64,000 nt of DNA from assembly GCF_020405205.1 (NCBI RefSeq), contig NZ_CP084469.1:3224001-3288000 (forward strand), read 5' to 3'. Position 1 is the stretch's first letter; each line of letters begins with the position of its first letter. Both the position numbers and the translations under genes were made by a program. Under the pieces are notes generated by a model. It was not told where the DNA came from, ran no database searches, and worked only from the letters and a program-made list of their open reading frames with translations. Below, piece by piece: positions 8,872 through 18,986 of this stretch. Source of the DNA: Natrinema salinisoli (GTDB taxonomy: Archaea; Halobacteriota; Halobacteria; Halobacteriales; Natrialbaceae).

Positions 8872-9698
8872 GCGTGACTGATATCGCCGCCGACGACCTC
8901 GCGGATTCGGTCCGGACGGTCCGGGAGACGGAACCGCTCGTCCAGCACCTGACCAACACGGTGACGATCAACGACGTAGCGAACCTGACCCTCCACTGGG
9001 GCGGGCTGCCGGTGATGGCCGACTCCTTCGGGGACGCCGGCGAGATGGCCGAACTCGCCCGCGCGGTCGTGATCAACATCGGGCAGGTGCCCGACGGCCG
9101 CGTCGAGGCCATGCACGAGGCCGGCCGGAAGGCGAACCGGCGCGGGATCCCGGTCGTCCTCGATCCCGTCGGCGTTGGCTCGACGCCCTCGCGCGAGGCC
9201 GTCGTCGAGAGCCTCCTCTCGGAGGTCGAGTTCGCCGCGATCAAGGGCAACTACGGCGAGATCAGCGCGCTCGCGGGCGTCGAGGCGGAGGTAAAGGGCG
9301 TCGAGTCCATCGGCGATTACGAGGACATCGAGAAGACGGCTCGGTCCGTCGCCGAATCGACCGGCGCGGTCGTCGTCGCCTCCGGCGTGGAAGACGTCGT
9401 CGCCGACGCCGACGGCGCGGTTCGGCTCACCGCCGGCCACGAGATGCTCGGCGAGGTCGTCGGCACCGGCTGTATGCTCGGCGCGACGATCGCCACGTTC
9501 TGCGGCGCGCTCGAGGACGCCCGCGAAGCCGCCGTCCACGGCACGCTCGCGTTCGGCATCGCCGGCGAACGGGCCGCCGACCTCGAGTATGCCGGTCCGG
9601 GAAGCTATCGGACGAACTTCCGCGATGCCGTCTACGGCGTCACCGGTGACGCCGTCGCTGATCTCGCGCTCGCGGATCGGATCGAACGGGCTCTCTGA
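8868..9698 (+). CDS. thiM: Hydroxyethylthiazole kinase
   Basis: A 276-residue ribokinase-like enzyme that phosphorylates hydroxyethylthiazole, feeding thiE. Family signatures are VQHLTNTVTINDVAN at the N-terminus, PVVLDPVGVGSTPSR for the substrate/ATP site, IKGNYGEISAL, and the C-terminal GTGCMLGA that carries the catalytic cysteine/anion hole. Translation starts inside the end of thiE, with a purine-rich GGAGGAGGAG run just upstream that can act as a ribosome binding site. Confidence 0.95.
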   Translation: MSVTDIAADDLADSVRTVRETEPLVQHLTNTVTINDVANLTLHWGGLPVMADSFGDAGEMAELARAVVINIGQVPDGRVEAMHEAGRKANRRGIPVVLDPVGVGSTPSREAVVESLLSEVEFAAIKGNYGEISALAGVEAEVKGVESIGDYEDIEKTARSVAESTGAVVVASGVEDVVADADGAVRLTAGHEMLGEVVGTGCMLGATIATFCGALEDAREAAVHGTLAFGIAGERAADLEYAGPGSYRTNFRDAVYGVTGDAVADLALADRIERAL

Positions 9699-9801
9699 AC
9701 CCGGCCCCGACAGCACCAGAGCGCGACTCGCTCTCCGCAGTGCTTCCAGCGATCGGGAACGTACTGAAACCGTTTTAATACCTCCGGGTGAACTGTTCCC
9801 T

Positions 9802-10074
9802 ATGACTCGAGACGAACTCGAGAACGCGGCCGAGTCGCTCGCGGACGCGGCAGCGGCCGCTGACGACGACGAGGCACGGGACCGACTGCAAAACCAGGCG
9901 ACGAAGTTCGAGGACTACGCCACGGCGGATCGCGGTCCGGACCACGGACAGCTCGCACGCCACGAACACATCCTGCACGACATCGCGGACGAGGAAGGCG
10001 GCGACGTCGCGGACCACGTCGACGACGCCCTCGAGGCGATCACCGAGTTCCGGTCGACGCTCGAGGGCGTCTAG
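9802..10074 (+). CDS. Small helical haloarchaeal protein, unknown function
   Basis: A 90-residue highly acidic protein predicted to be almost entirely helical (starts MTRDELENAAESLADAAAAA). It matches a haloarchaea-specific family of short conserved hypotheticals in composition and length. A TATA-like box (gttttaatac, 9771-9780) lies about 27 nt before the ATG, so the transcript is leaderless. No catalytic or metal-binding motif is visible apart from two histidines (ARHEHILHD). Confidence 0.7.
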   Translation: MTRDELENAAESLADAAAAADDDEARDRLQNQATKFEDYATADRGPDHGQLARHEHILHDIADEEGGDVADHVDDALEAITEFRSTLEGV

Positions 10075-10487
10075 GGCTTCCGAAGCGAGTTCCGTTTCGA
10101 AAATACCGATTTTCCGCAGTCTGCGGAGCGATCCCGATTGGTTGTTCCGGCAACCCGTTTTCTACCGGGCAGCCTCGAGCAGCCCCTCACTGAACACTGT
10201 CCCCTCGAATCTCCGCTCGGGGGAAGACGCTTCGAGCGGAGCCGTTCAGTCAGTACGCAGTCCTATCGAAGAGGATGAATAGAACGACAGCTGACGCGGC
10301 TCCGACCTCGTCCCGACAGCGGGGCAGTCCGCTGATTTGCCCGCGACAGAATTATGGATAATTCACACGGCGACCGTTCGGAGTGGGTCGATCACCGATT
10401 CACTGCGTGGCGTACCAGTCACTCACAATTTGACACCAAGAAAATATTACGAAATGCTTTATTCGGAATGATGTGGTGCCTCAGCGT
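10075..10487. other. Intergenic stretch with one perfect hairpin
   Basis: No gene seen. CTCCGCTCG (10211-10219) pairs perfectly with CGAGCGGAG (10233-10241) around a 13-nt loop, about 140 nt after the preceding stop. It could be a terminator-associated hairpin or the remains of a repeat. The last 40 bases hold the promoter (ctttatt, 10458-10464) of the next gene. Confidence 0.5.
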
Positions 10488-10724
10488 ATGCGGAGCCAAG
10501 AACTCATCCACTTTCATGCGCTCTTACTCGAGGTGCGTGCGGAACTCGAAGACGGCGGCGACGTTCCGCCCGACGCGTTTGCTGCCTACGATGCGCAACC
10601 GGTTCGGCCGTCTCACGTTCACCGGCGGAAGGAAGCACACGAGAAAGGAATCGATCTCCTACTCCAGGGGATCGACCGATCCATTCGAACGCTCCCGCCA
10701 CCGGAACCCGCACCGCGACCGTAA
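10488..10724 (+). CDS. UPF0058 family small protein
   Basis: A 78-residue protein with the family pattern: QELIHFHALLLEVRAELE at the start, AYDAQPVRPSHVHRRKEAH in the middle and a terminal helix (GIDLLLQGID). Conserved histidines (HFH, HVH) suggest metal binding; the family has no established function. The ATG at 10488 lies about 27 nt after a TATA-like ctttatt box, favouring it over the ATG at 10473. Confidence 0.75.
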   Translation: MRSQELIHFHALLLEVRAELEDGGDVPPDAFAAYDAQPVRPSHVHRRKEAHEKGIDLLLQGIDRSIRTLPPPEPAPRP

Positions 10725-10941
10725 CCGCCCCACTTCGATAGCATGAGCGCTTCTTTCGAGGACGCGTCGACGCAGCGTCGCGTGAGCACCGTCGTGATAG
10801 AGAACCCGAATTCGCCCAACGAGTGCGTTCTCTATCCGTCCGATGCGACCGACGAGGAGCTGGAAACGACGTGGGTTCCCGCCGAAGAAGGTGATTACAC
10901 CCGTCTGTTGGATCGTCGGTAGGGTTGTCGGGCCGCGTTCC

Positions 10942-11577
10942 TCAACAGACCGGCTTCGGGTTCGCACCCATCCCCTCGAGCGTCTCGACGTACTCGTCGT
11001 AGGCGGCCTGAATCGCGCCGTTTGCGGCCTCCTCGGCGCGGTCCCAGTCCTCCTCGCTCTCGCAGACCGACGTGAGGAGGGACTTCGCACGCTCGAGCTG
11101 GTCGTCCAGGTCCTCGCCGAAGCCGCGGAACAGGCTTGCGGTCTGGGGGTCGGCGTCACCGACGAAGTAGCCCACGACCTGATCCTTCGAGCGCTGGCTC
11201 GCGAGGATGCGGCCGACGAGCGCGCCGACGCGGGAGACGGTGTCCTCGCGGTCGCGCAGGTACTCGTGGAGCTGCGGGACGTCACTCGGCTCGAACTCGT
11301 CGTCGGCGAGTTTGTCGGCGACGGTCTCGTAGTGATCTTCTTCCTCCGCTGCCGTGGCTTCGAAGGCCTCGCGGGCCTCGCCGTCCGCCTCGTCGTCGGC
11401 CCACTCGAGGAACGTCTGCCAGGCGGCGTACTCGGCGTCGGCGGTCGCCTCGAGGACGGGTTCGGTGTCGATCTCCCCGCCGGTGTCGGCGTACAGCGAC
11501 TTCGAGGAGCCGAGTCGCGAGAGTGCGGTCTGATTCCCTTCACTGACAGTCTCGACGAACGCGTCCGGATCGGTCAT
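10942..11577 (-). CDS. Rubrerythrin-like (ferritin-like diiron) protein
   Basis: A 211-residue, mainly helical acidic protein. Segments EATADAEYAAWQTFLEWA and FEATAAEEEDHYETVADKL have the E...E-x-x-H spacing of ferritin-like diiron proteins. A later helix (LRDREDTVSRVGALVGRILASQRSKDQVVGYF) fits the second half of the bundle. It lacks a C-terminal rubredoxin domain. Members are thought to handle peroxide or iron in the cytoplasm. The ATG at 11577 is chosen because everything upstream is arginine-rich and unlike protein. Confidence 0.75.
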   Translation of the reverse strand: MTDPDAFVETVSEGNQTALSRLGSSKSLYADTGGEIDTEPVLEATADAEYAAWQTFLEWADDEADGEAREAFEATAAEEEDHYETVADKLADDEFEPSDVPQLHEYLRDREDTVSRVGALVGRILASQRSKDQVVGYFVGDADPQTASLFRGFGEDLDDQLERAKSLLTSVCESEEDWDRAEEAANGAIQAAYDEYVETLEGMGANPKPVC

Positions 11578-11920
11578 AGAGTGGCCTTCGGGCGGCCCCG
11601 AGTTAGGTTTGTCGCGACGGCGCTCTCGGCGGCGTCCCCGAACCCGCCGTCTCGGTCGGCCCCGATTGCGCCGGCGAGCGTCGCCTCGAGTCGTCTCTCC
11701 GCGGGTAATCGGCCGGCCTCTCTCGAACTCGAGACGGCCGTCTTTCCGTGAGTACAACGGAAAGGTGGGGGAGAGATACGTCTCGGGTACGAGTAACGCC
11801 GTTACCTGCTGACTCACTCCGCTGTCTCACCGTCCGGTCACTTCCGAAGAGAAAAACCGCAAGTCCCGCAACTGCTTTCGACCACTCACGAACGAGCGAG
11901 GCTCGTTCGAGGGATGACGC
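11578..11920. other. Intergenic stretch without recognisable gene
   Basis: Nothing supported. It separates two minus-strand genes and contains the upstream region of the rubrerythrin-like gene; open frames here are arginine-rich and have no conserved motif. Confidence 0.4.
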
Positions 11921-12784
11921 TTACTCGCCGCTGCCGGTTTCGATCGGCGCGTTGACGAGGTTGCCCCACTCCGTCCAGGAGCCGTCGTAGTTGACGGTGT
12001 CGTCGTAGCCGAGCAGTTCGTGCAGCGCGAACCACGCGACGGACGATCGCTCGCCGATGCGGCAGTAGGCGACGGTCGTCTCGTCGCCGTCGATGTCTTC
12101 CTCGGCGTAGAGCTCCTCGAGCTCGTCGTAGTCCTTGAAGGTGCCGTCGTCGTTGGTCACGGCGGCCCACGAGATGTTCTTCGCGCCGGGGATGTGGCCG
12201 CCGCGCTGGGCGGTCTCCTGCAGGCCGGAGGGAGCGAGGATCTCGCCGGAGAACTCCTCGGGCGAGCGAACGTCGACCAGCGGGACGCCCCGCTCGATCG
12301 CGTTCTCGACGTCCTCTCGGTACGCGCGGATGCTCTCGCGCGGACCGGCGGCGTCGTACTCGGTTTCCGAGAAGTCGGGCGTCTCGTCCGTGGTCGGGTA
12401 GTCGTTGTCGAGCCAGTATTCGCGGCCGCCGTCGAGCAGATAGACCTCGTCGTGACCGTAGTACTTGAACTGCCAGTAGGTGTAGGCAGCGAACCAGTTG
12501 GAGTTGTCACCGTAGAGGACGACCGTGTCGTCCTCGCTGATGCCGTGGCTCCCGAGGAGGTCCTCGAAGTCCTCCTTGTCGAGGATGTCTCGCTGCGTCT
12601 GGTCCTGGAGCTGCGTCTCCCAGTTGAACCCGATCGCGCCGGGGGCGTGTTCCTCTTCGTAGGCTTCCGTGTCGACGTCGACCTCGACCAGTCGGAGGTC
12701 GGAGTCGTCGTCCTGGAAGTCGTCGAGTCGGTCAGCGACCCAGTCGGCCGTGACGAGTACGTCGTTGGCGTAGTCGTTTGCCAT
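11921..12784 (-). CDS. Thiosulfate sulfurtransferase (tandem rhodanese)
   Basis: A 287-residue two-domain rhodanese. The N-terminal inactive domain (VLVTADWVADRL... VVLYGDNSNWFAAYTYW) is followed by an active domain whose loop contains the cysteine (VAYCRIGERSS), which carries the persulfide. The enzyme moves sulfane sulfur from thiosulfate to an acceptor. The ATG at 12784 gives the typical MANDYANDVLV start. It is divergent from a second rhodanese gene at 13063, with 278 bases between, so both probably share a promoter region. Confidence 0.92.
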   Translation of the reverse strand: MANDYANDVLVTADWVADRLDDFQDDDSDLRLVEVDVDTEAYEEEHAPGAIGFNWETQLQDQTQRDILDKEDFEDLLGSHGISEDDTVVLYGDNSNWFAAYTYWQFKYYGHDEVYLLDGGREYWLDNDYPTTDETPDFSETEYDAAGPRESIRAYREDVENAIERGVPLVDVRSPEEFSGEILAPSGLQETAQRGGHIPGAKNISWAAVTNDDGTFKDYDELEELYAEEDIDGDETTVAYCRIGERSSVAWFALHELLGYDDTVNYDGSWTEWGNLVNAPIETGSGE

Positions 12785-13062
12785 ACCCGTTCCTACAATG
12801 GCGACACACAAAGGGACTTCTTAACCGGTCAATTCGGACACCGATCGACTCTGGCGGAAATATTTGCCTCCTCCGGCGGCACCGATCCTCGACATCGTTC
12901 GGAGAGAGGCCCTATTCGCCACATTCGCGGGGAGTTCAATATATAGGAATCTCCATAGGTCAGATTCTCCACCAAAAACAAGCAAGAGTTGCCACTGTCC
13001 CGGTACTCCATGCGCGACCGAAATCGGTGCGTACTCGAGTCCTCGTTCCGAACGGCGACGTA

Positions 13063-13869
13063 ATGGACGAATCCGTCGTCGTCTCCCCCGACTGGCTCGC
13101 ATCGCGTCTGGACGATCCGCAGGTCCGTCTCGTCGACGTCAGGGACGCCTGGGAGTTCGACGGGATCGGTCACCTCCCCGGCGCAGTGAACGTTCCCTTC
13201 GACAGCTACCGCGACGAGAGCGACGTCGACCGCGGTACCCTACCTGGTGCCGAGGCGTTCGCGGACCTGCTCGGCGAGGTGGGAATTACCCCCGACGACA
13301 CGATCGTCGCCTACGACGACACCCACGGCGTCTTCGCCGCTCGCTTCGTGCTCACCGCGCTCGAGTACGGCCACGACGACGTGCGTCTGCTCGACGGCGA
13401 CTACAGCGCCTGGAATCGAGAGTACGAGACGACCGGCGAGACGCCCGAGGTCGAGCCGACGACCTACGAAGCCGATCCGCTCGCGCCCGAGGAGAGCCCG
13501 CTCGTGGGCTACGACGCCGTCGCGGACGCGCTCGATCGCGACGCCGTCTTCGTCGACACGCGGGAGCAGGACGAGTTCGAGGAGGGCCGCCTGCCCGGCG
13601 CGGTCCGCTTCGACTGGCGCGAGGTCGTCGACGACGAGACGCGGCGGCTGAAACCCGAGGCCGAACTCGAGGCGCTGCTCGCCGACCACGGCATCACGCC
13701 GGATCGGGAAATCGTCCTCTACTGTAACACGGCTCGCCGAATTAGCCACACCTACGTCGTGCTCAAAGCGCTCGGCTACGAGAACGTCCGCTTCTACGAA
13801 GGGAGCCTCACGGAATGGCTCGCCAACGACGGTGAGATCGAAGCCGGGCCTGCCGGAACGGATCACTGA
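13063..13869 (+). CDS. Sulfurtransferase (tandem rhodanese)
   Basis: A 268-residue two-domain rhodanese, paralogous to the gene on the other side of the intergenic region. Domain 1 reads VVVSPDWLASRL...DTIVAYDDTHGVFAAR (no cysteine in the loop), domain 2 ends in the active loop VLYCNTARRISH with the catalytic cysteine. The active loop differs in charge from that of its neighbour (CRIGER versus CNTARR), so substrate preference may differ (thiosulfate versus mercaptopyruvate). The start is the ATG at 13063; longer frames upstream are not protein-like. Confidence 0.9.
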   Translation: MDESVVVSPDWLASRLDDPQVRLVDVRDAWEFDGIGHLPGAVNVPFDSYRDESDVDRGTLPGAEAFADLLGEVGITPDDTIVAYDDTHGVFAARFVLTALEYGHDDVRLLDGDYSAWNREYETTGETPEVEPTTYEADPLAPEESPLVGYDAVADALDRDAVFVDTREQDEFEEGRLPGAVRFDWREVVDDETRRLKPEAELEALLADHGITPDREIVLYCNTARRISHTYVVLKALGYENVRFYEGSLTEWLANDGEIEAGPAGTDH

Positions 13870-13892
13870 GACAGCCGCCGTCAGTGGCGGCC

Positions 13893-15470
13893 CTACGATT
13901 GCGCGGGTTCGACGGCCGGGAGCGCGAATTCGAACGTCGCCCCGTCGCTCTGTTCGGACTCGAGCCAGATCTCGCCGCCGTGGCGCTCGACGATACGTCG
14001 ACAGAGCGCGAGTCCGATCCCCGTCCCGGCGTGTTCCTCGTGGCTGTGGAGTCGTTGAAACACCTCGAAAATCCGCTCCTCGTCCGCGGGATCGATTCCG
14101 ATTCCCTCGTCGCTGACCGAGACGATCCAGTCGCTGCCGTCCCGTCGAACGCCCACGTGGATCTGCGGCGGCTCGTCGCCGCAGTACTCGAGCGCGTTGG
14201 AGAGCACGTTCTGGAGCAGCTGCCGTAACTGGTCGGCGTCACCCCTGACCCGAGGTAACGACTCGCTGGAGAGCGCCGCGTCGGTCTCCTCGAGTCTCAG
14301 TTCCAGATCGCTTCGCACGTCCGCGAGCACGGCGTTCAGGTCGACGGGTTCGAAGGGATCCCCCTGCGTTTCGACCTGCGAGTACGCGAGGAGGCCGTCG
14401 ATCATCGCCCGCATTCGGTCGGCGCCGTCGACGGCGTAGTCGATGAATTCCCGGCCGTCAGCGTCGAGTTCGTCCGCGTATCGCTCTTCGACGAGCGAGA
14501 GGTAACTCGAGACCATCCGCAGGGGCTCCTTGAGGTCGTGGGAGGCGGCGTGGGCGAACTGTTCTAACCGTTCGTTCGACGCCTCGAGTTCCCGTTCGGA
14601 TCGTTGCTGCTCGAGTTCGGCGCTCACCCAGTTACCGAGCAGTTCGACGAACGTGACCTCCCAGTCGGAGAACTCCGCTGCGCGCGCTTCCATATCGTAG
14701 AAGCAGAAGGTGCCGTACACCTCGTCGCCGACGGTGACGGGCGTCCCGAGATAACAGGAGATTCCCCACTCGGCGTTCCCGTCGCGGTCGGCCAACTCCG
14801 GCGCGTCCGCGTCGACATCCTCGAGGACGAGCGTCCGTTCAGTGGTGACGACGTGTTCGCAGTTCGTCGCCGATAGTGCGGTAGTGTCGCCCGCCTCGAG
14901 GTCGGCGTCGGCCGGCGCGTCGACGGCCTCGAAGATGTACTCGTCGGTATCTTCGCGGACGCGGGACAGCGTCGCGTAGTCCGTTCCGATCGTCTCCCGA
15001 ACGACCGCGAGGAGCGAATCGACCTGCTCGGTGAACGACAGCTCGGGGTCCGCGATGACCTCGTAGGCGTTCTGAAGCGCGGTCTCGCGCGCTCGAAGCC
15101 GTTCCGTTCGTCCGACGCACTCGGTGTCGACGCGGACGGAGACCGTCACCCCCGTCTCGGAGGGATACGCGCGACCCTCGAGGCGGGCATCGAGCGACTC
15201 GGGTATCGTCTCGAACGTGACCGGCTCCTGGGATGCCATCGCACGCTCGTACTCGGGACGGATCGCCGACCCGACCGCGTCGGGGACTCCGTCCCAGATG
15301 ACCGTCCCGAGCAACTCCGCCTCGGACCGCTCGAGCAGCCCTTCGGCTCGCTCGTTGCAAAAGGTGAACCGCCACTCCTCGTCGAGCGCGAAGACGGCAT
15401 CGGAGATGCGCCCGTAAGCCCTTGCAGCATCACCGTCGTGCTGCTCGGATGGGTTCGATTGCTCGGGCAT
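13893..15470 (-). CDS. Sensor histidine kinase with PAS and GAF domains
   Basis: A 525-residue soluble kinase. Order: PAS domain at residues 15-120 (RISDAVFALDEEWRFTFCNERAE), GAF domain at about 135-290 (EQVDSLLAVVRETIGTDYATLSRV ... ISCYLGTPVTVGDEVYGTFCF), short coiled coil, HisKA with the phospho-acceptor in AHAASHDLKEPLRM, then HATPase with N box (LLQNVLSNALEY), G1 (VSDEGIGI) and G2 (GTGIGLAL). There is no transmembrane segment, so it senses cytoplasmic signals, possibly redox or light through GAF. No response regulator gene lies next to it. Confidence 0.92.
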   Translation of the reverse strand: MPEQSNPSEQHDGDAARAYGRISDAVFALDEEWRFTFCNERAEGLLERSEAELLGTVIWDGVPDAVGSAIRPEYERAMASQEPVTFETIPESLDARLEGRAYPSETGVTVSVRVDTECVGRTERLRARETALQNAYEVIADPELSFTEQVDSLLAVVRETIGTDYATLSRVREDTDEYIFEAVDAPADADLEAGDTTALSATNCEHVVTTERTLVLEDVDADAPELADRDGNAEWGISCYLGTPVTVGDEVYGTFCFYDMEARAAEFSDWEVTFVELLGNWVSAELEQQRSERELEASNERLEQFAHAASHDLKEPLRMVSSYLSLVEERYADELDADGREFIDYAVDGADRMRAMIDGLLAYSQVETQGDPFEPVDLNAVLADVRSDLELRLEETDAALSSESLPRVRGDADQLRQLLQNVLSNALEYCGDEPPQIHVGVRRDGSDWIVSVSDEGIGIDPADEERIFEVFQRLHSHEEHAGTGIGLALCRRIVERHGGEIWLESEQSDGATFEFALPAVEPAQS

Positions 15471-15501
15471 GTACTCCGTCGAGGGTTCTGTAACGGATAA
15501 G

Positions 15502-16959
15502 CTATCCGTTGCTCACGTCCCGCCAGTCCGGAGCCGTCGAATACGTCGCGTCCGAAAGTTCGTCGAACGTCGCGTAGACCACCTCGTTCAGCGCGGGGTG
15601 AATGTGGACGGGCTCGGCGACGTCGTCGACGGTACCACCGCCGCTGTCCATCGCCACGACCACCTCGTGAATCAGCGTCGCAGCCTGGGGACCGACGACG
15701 TGGCAGCCCAGGATCTCGCCGTCCGGCGCGGCGATGGCCTTCACGAACCCGTCGTCGGCCTCGAGGATCATCCCCAGCGGCGCGGCGTCGTAGGGGACGG
15801 TTGCGGTCTCGTGGTCACGTCCCTCGTCCGCGAGGTCGTCCTCCGTTCGACCAACGCTTGCGACCCGCGGCTCGGTGAAGATCGCGTGGGGCATCGCGCC
15901 GTAGTCGACCGCCTGGGTTGCGTCATCGAGCACGTTTCTCGTCACGATGCGCGCTTCGTAGTCGGCCGTGTGCTTGAACGGTTGCTCGCCGAGGATGTCG
16001 CCCAGCGCCCAGACGCCGTCGACGGTCGTCTCGAGCGTGTCGTCGGTTTCGACGTAGCCCTGCTCGTCCGCTTCGATCGCCGTCTCCTCGAGGGCGAGCG
16101 TGTCCGTGTTCGGCCGCCGGCCGGTCGCGAGCAGGAGGTCGTCGGCGGTGAGTTCGACTGCGTCGCCGTCCCCATCACCGTCGCCGCCGTCACCGTCGCT
16201 CGGCTTCGCGGTGACGGCGACCGTCTCGTCGTCCTGACTCACCTCGGCCGCCTCGTAGCCGGTGTAGACGTCGCAGTAGGTCTTCATCGACTCCGTCACG
16301 ACCGCGCTGACATCGTCGTCCTCCCGGGGAACCAATCGGTCGCTGCGACCGACGATCGACACCTCGGTCCCGAGCGCGCCGAAGAAATAGCCCAGTTCGA
16401 CACCGATGTACCCGCCGCCGACGATCACGAGCTCGTCGGGCCGGTCCTCGAGGAAGAGCGCGTCGTCGCTCGTGAGGAACTCGACGTCGTCGAGGCCCTC
16501 GATCGGCGGGACCATCGGTCGGCCGCCGACCGCGATGACGACGGTTTCGGCGCCGATCTCCCGCGTATCGGTCGATTCGTCGTTCGGTACGACCTCGACC
16601 GTTCGATCGTCGACGAACCGTCCCTCACCGCGGTAGAGGGTGACGTGCTCGCTGTCTTCCAGACTGGATTCCTGGTTCCCCGCCTTCTCGTAGACCGTGT
16701 CGTGAATCGAGGCCGTGATCTCGCCGTAGTCGACGTCGTCCACCTGTGCGGCGACGCCGAACGCTTCCGCCCCTCGAACGTCTTCGACGACGTCCGCTCG
16801 GTGGATGAGCGCCTTCGAGGGAACGCAGCCGCGAGTGATACACGCGCCGCCGAGCGGCCCGGGTTCGACGACGGCCGCCTCGAGTCCCTGCTGGGCCGCC
16901 GCGGTCGCGACTTGACTGCCCGATCCGCCGCCGAGGACGACGATGTCGTACTCCTCCAT
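15502..16959 (-). CDS. Pyridine nucleotide-disulfide oxidoreductase (dihydrolipoyl dehydrogenase / thiol-disulfide reductase type)
   Basis: A 485-residue class I flavoprotein disulfide reductase. FAD site YDIVVLGGGSGS, redox-active disulfide CITRGC in GGACITRGCVPSK, NAD(P) site VIVGGGYIGVELG, second FAD motif GVWALGDI, and the C-terminal catalytic dyad HIHPALNE. A Gly/Asp-rich insertion (DGDGGDGDGDGD) sits at about residue 265. Haloarchaeal members include dihydrolipoyl dehydrogenases and the bis-gamma-glutamylcystine reductase that looks like mercuric reductase; the neighbourhood lacks 2-oxoacid dehydrogenase genes, so a thiol reductase role is plausible. The ATG at 16959 is preferred to a GTG at 16974. 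Confidence 0.85.
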   Translation of the reverse strand: MEEYDIVVLGGGSGSQVATAAAQQGLEAAVVEPGPLGGACITRGCVPSKALIHRADVVEDVRGAEAFGVAAQVDDVDYGEITASIHDTVYEKAGNQESSLEDSEHVTLYRGEGRFVDDRTVEVVPNDESTDTREIGAETVVIAVGGRPMVPPIEGLDDVEFLTSDDALFLEDRPDELVIVGGGYIGVELGYFFGALGTEVSIVGRSDRLVPREDDDVSAVVTESMKTYCDVYTGYEAAEVSQDDETVAVTAKPSDGDGGDGDGDGDAVELTADDLLLATGRRPNTDTLALEETAIEADEQGYVETDDTLETTVDGVWALGDILGEQPFKHTADYEARIVTRNVLDDATQAVDYGAMPHAIFTEPRVASVGRTEDDLADEGRDHETATVPYDAAPLGMILEADDGFVKAIAAPDGEILGCHVVGPQAATLIHEVVVAMDSGGGTVDDVAEPVHIHPALNEVVYATFDELSDATYSTAPDWRDVSNG

Positions 16960-17059
16960 GCCGGCGTCGACCACGGACAGCCGCGTAAAATGGGAGCCTG
17001 CTATACGAATGGCGCTGCCTGCCGCCCCGATTCGCTCGACTACAGTGAGTCGTATCTAC

Positions 17060-17281
17060 CTATAGCCAGTCGTCGCCCGGATCGTCCGACGTCGCCTCCG
17101 TGTACGTCTTGACCGCTTCAGCGAGGTTCTCGAGGGCCTCTTCGGGCGTCTGTCCCTGACTCGAGACGCCGGTCTCCTCGTCGTCGGCGATGTGCAGGCC
17201 GTGGTCGTTGACTCGCATGGTCACGTCCGCGTCCTCGAGTCCTTCGTAGTCGGAGGGGTCGACGTCTGCGTCGGAACTCAT
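17060..17281 (-). CDS. HicB-like small protein, no HicA partner
   Basis: A 73-residue protein with the HicB partial-RNaseH-like pattern: VTMRVNDHGLHIADDEETGVSSQGQTPEEALENLAEAV (strands followed by the TPEEALENL helix). HicB proteins usually neutralise the HicA RNase. No dsRBD-like HicA gene lies beside it, so it is an orphan, as is common for haloarchaeal members. The ATG at 17281 removes 28 weakly coding residues. Confidence 0.7.
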   Translation of the reverse strand: MSSDADVDPSDYEGLEDADVTMRVNDHGLHIADDEETGVSSQGQTPEEALENLAEAVKTYTEATSDDPGDDWL

Positions 17282-17460
17282 GGACACGAGTTGTCGCGCT
17301 CGAGTGAAATACGCATCGACGCCGCTCGAGTCGTTGTGATGGTGGCGACCGAGTGCGGGTCCCAATCACGGGACTAGGCCGATCCGCTAGCGGTCGAATC
17401 GGATCTATCGTGTCGGCCGTAGAAAAAGCCTTTAACGCCGCCGTCTCGTATACCCAGCAA

Positions 17461-18855
17461 ATGGTACTCGACGATCTCGGGAGTTCTCTGCGGGGCACCC
17501 TCGACAAGCTCCGCGGGAAGTCGCGACTCAGCGAGGAAGACATCGAGGAGATCGTCAAGGAGATCCAGCGATCGCTGCTCTCCGCCGACGTCGACGTCTC
17601 GCTCGTGATGGAGCTGTCGGACAATATCAAGGAGCGCGCCCTCGAGGAGGAACCCCCCGCCGGCACCCCGGCGCGGGACTTCGTCCTTCGCATCGTCTAC
17701 GAGGAACTGGTCGACCTCATCGGCGAGTCGACCGAGCTGCCGCTCGAGGAACAGACCATCCTGCTTGCCGGGCTTCAGGGGTCGGGTAAAACGACCTCCG
17801 CGGCGAAGATGGCCTGGTGGTTCTCCACGAAGGGCCTGCGCCCGGCGGTCATCCAGACCGACACCTTCCGACCCGGCGCGTACGATCAGGCCGAGGAGAT
17901 GGCCGAGCGCGCGGAGGTCGACTTCTACGGCGATCCGGACAGCGAGGATCCGGTCGAAATCGCCCGCAAGGGACTCGAGGAGACGAGCGACGCCGACGTC
18001 CACATCGTGGACACGGCGGGTCGCCACGCGCTTGAGGACGACCTGATCGACGAGATCGAGCAGATCGAGGGCGTCGTCGAGCCCGACACGTCCCTGCTCG
18101 TCCTCGACGCGGCGATCGGGCAGGGCGCGAAGGACCAGGCCCAGCAGTTCGACGAGTCTATCGGGATCGACGGCGTCGTCATCACGAAGCTCGACGGAAC
18201 GGCGAAGGGTGGCGGTGCACTGACCGCTGTCGACCAGACCGACTCCTCGATCGCCTTCCTCGGGACCGGCGAGGAGGTCCAGGACGTCGAGCGCTTCGAG
18301 CCCGACGGCTTCATCTCGCGGCTGCTCGGCATGGGCGATCTCAGTCAGCTCGCCGAGCGCGTCGAGCGCGCGATGGAGCAGACCGAGATCGAAGAAGAGG
18401 ACTGGGACCCCGAGGACATGCTCCAGGGCCAGTTTACGCTCAACGACATGCAAAAGCAGATGGAGGCCATGAACAACATGGGCCCCCTCGATCAGGTGAT
18501 GGACATGATCCCCGGCCTCGGCGGCGGGATCAAGGACCAGCTGCCCGACGACGCGATGGACGTCACCCAGGAGCGGATGCGGACGTTCACGGTGATCATG
18601 GACTCGATGACCGAGGCCGAGAAGGAGTACCCCAAGGCGATCGGCGCGAGCCAGATCGAACGCATCGCCCGCGGCTCGGGAACCGAGGAAGAACAGGTTC
18701 GCGAGCTGCTCCAGCAGTACAAGATGATGGAGCGCACGATGAAGCAGTTCCAGGGCATGGGCTCCGAACAGGAGATGCAACGCATGATGCAGCAGATGCA
18801 ACAGGGCGGCGGTGGCGGTGGCGGCGGCATGGGCGGGATGGGACCGTTCGGCTAA
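17461..18855 (+). CDS. srp54: Signal recognition particle 54 kDa protein
   Basis: A 464-residue GTPase that binds 7S RNA and signal peptides and delivers nascent chains to FtsY. The N domain (residues 1-90) is followed by the G domain with G1 GLQGSGKTT, the DTAGR motif and [11 protein letters not shown], then the methionine-rich M domain (residues ~300-440: [20 protein letters not shown] and [12 protein letters not shown]). The tail is glycine- and methionine-rich (Gly run then MGGMGPFG). The ATG at 17461 gives [19 protein letters not shown], the standard archaeal start. Confidence 0.97.
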   Translation: MVLDDLGSSLRGTLDKLRGKSRLSEEDIEEIVKEIQRSLLSADVDVSLVMELSDNIKERALEEEPPAGTPARDFVLRIVYEELVDLIGESTELPLEEQTILLAGLQGSGKTTSAAKMAWWFSTKGLRPAVIQTDTFRPGAYDQAEEMAERAEVDFYGDPDSEDPVEIARKGLEETSDADVHIVDTAGRHALEDDLIDEIEQIEGVVEPDTSLLVLDAAIGQGAKDQAQQFDESIGIDGVVITKLDGTAKGGGALTAVDQTDSSIAFLGTGEEVQDVERFEPDGFISRLLGMGDLSQLAERVERAMEQTEIEEEDWDPEDMLQGQFTLNDMQKQMEAMNNMGPLDQVMDMIPGLGGGIKDQLPDDAMDVTQERMRTFTVIMDSMTEAEKEYPKAIGASQIERIARGSGTEEEQVRELLQQYKMMERTMKQFQGMGSEQEMQRMMQQMQQGGGGGGGGMGGMGPFG

Positions 18856-18986
18856 TACCGTCGAGCAGTACGATCCGCCGAGCAGCCGTTTCGGAACCGC
18901 GACGGGTTTTCGATCGATATTTCAACTCATCCGAAAATCTCCGTGCCACTACGTTAATACGTCTCTAGACGTATCCTCGAGTACGA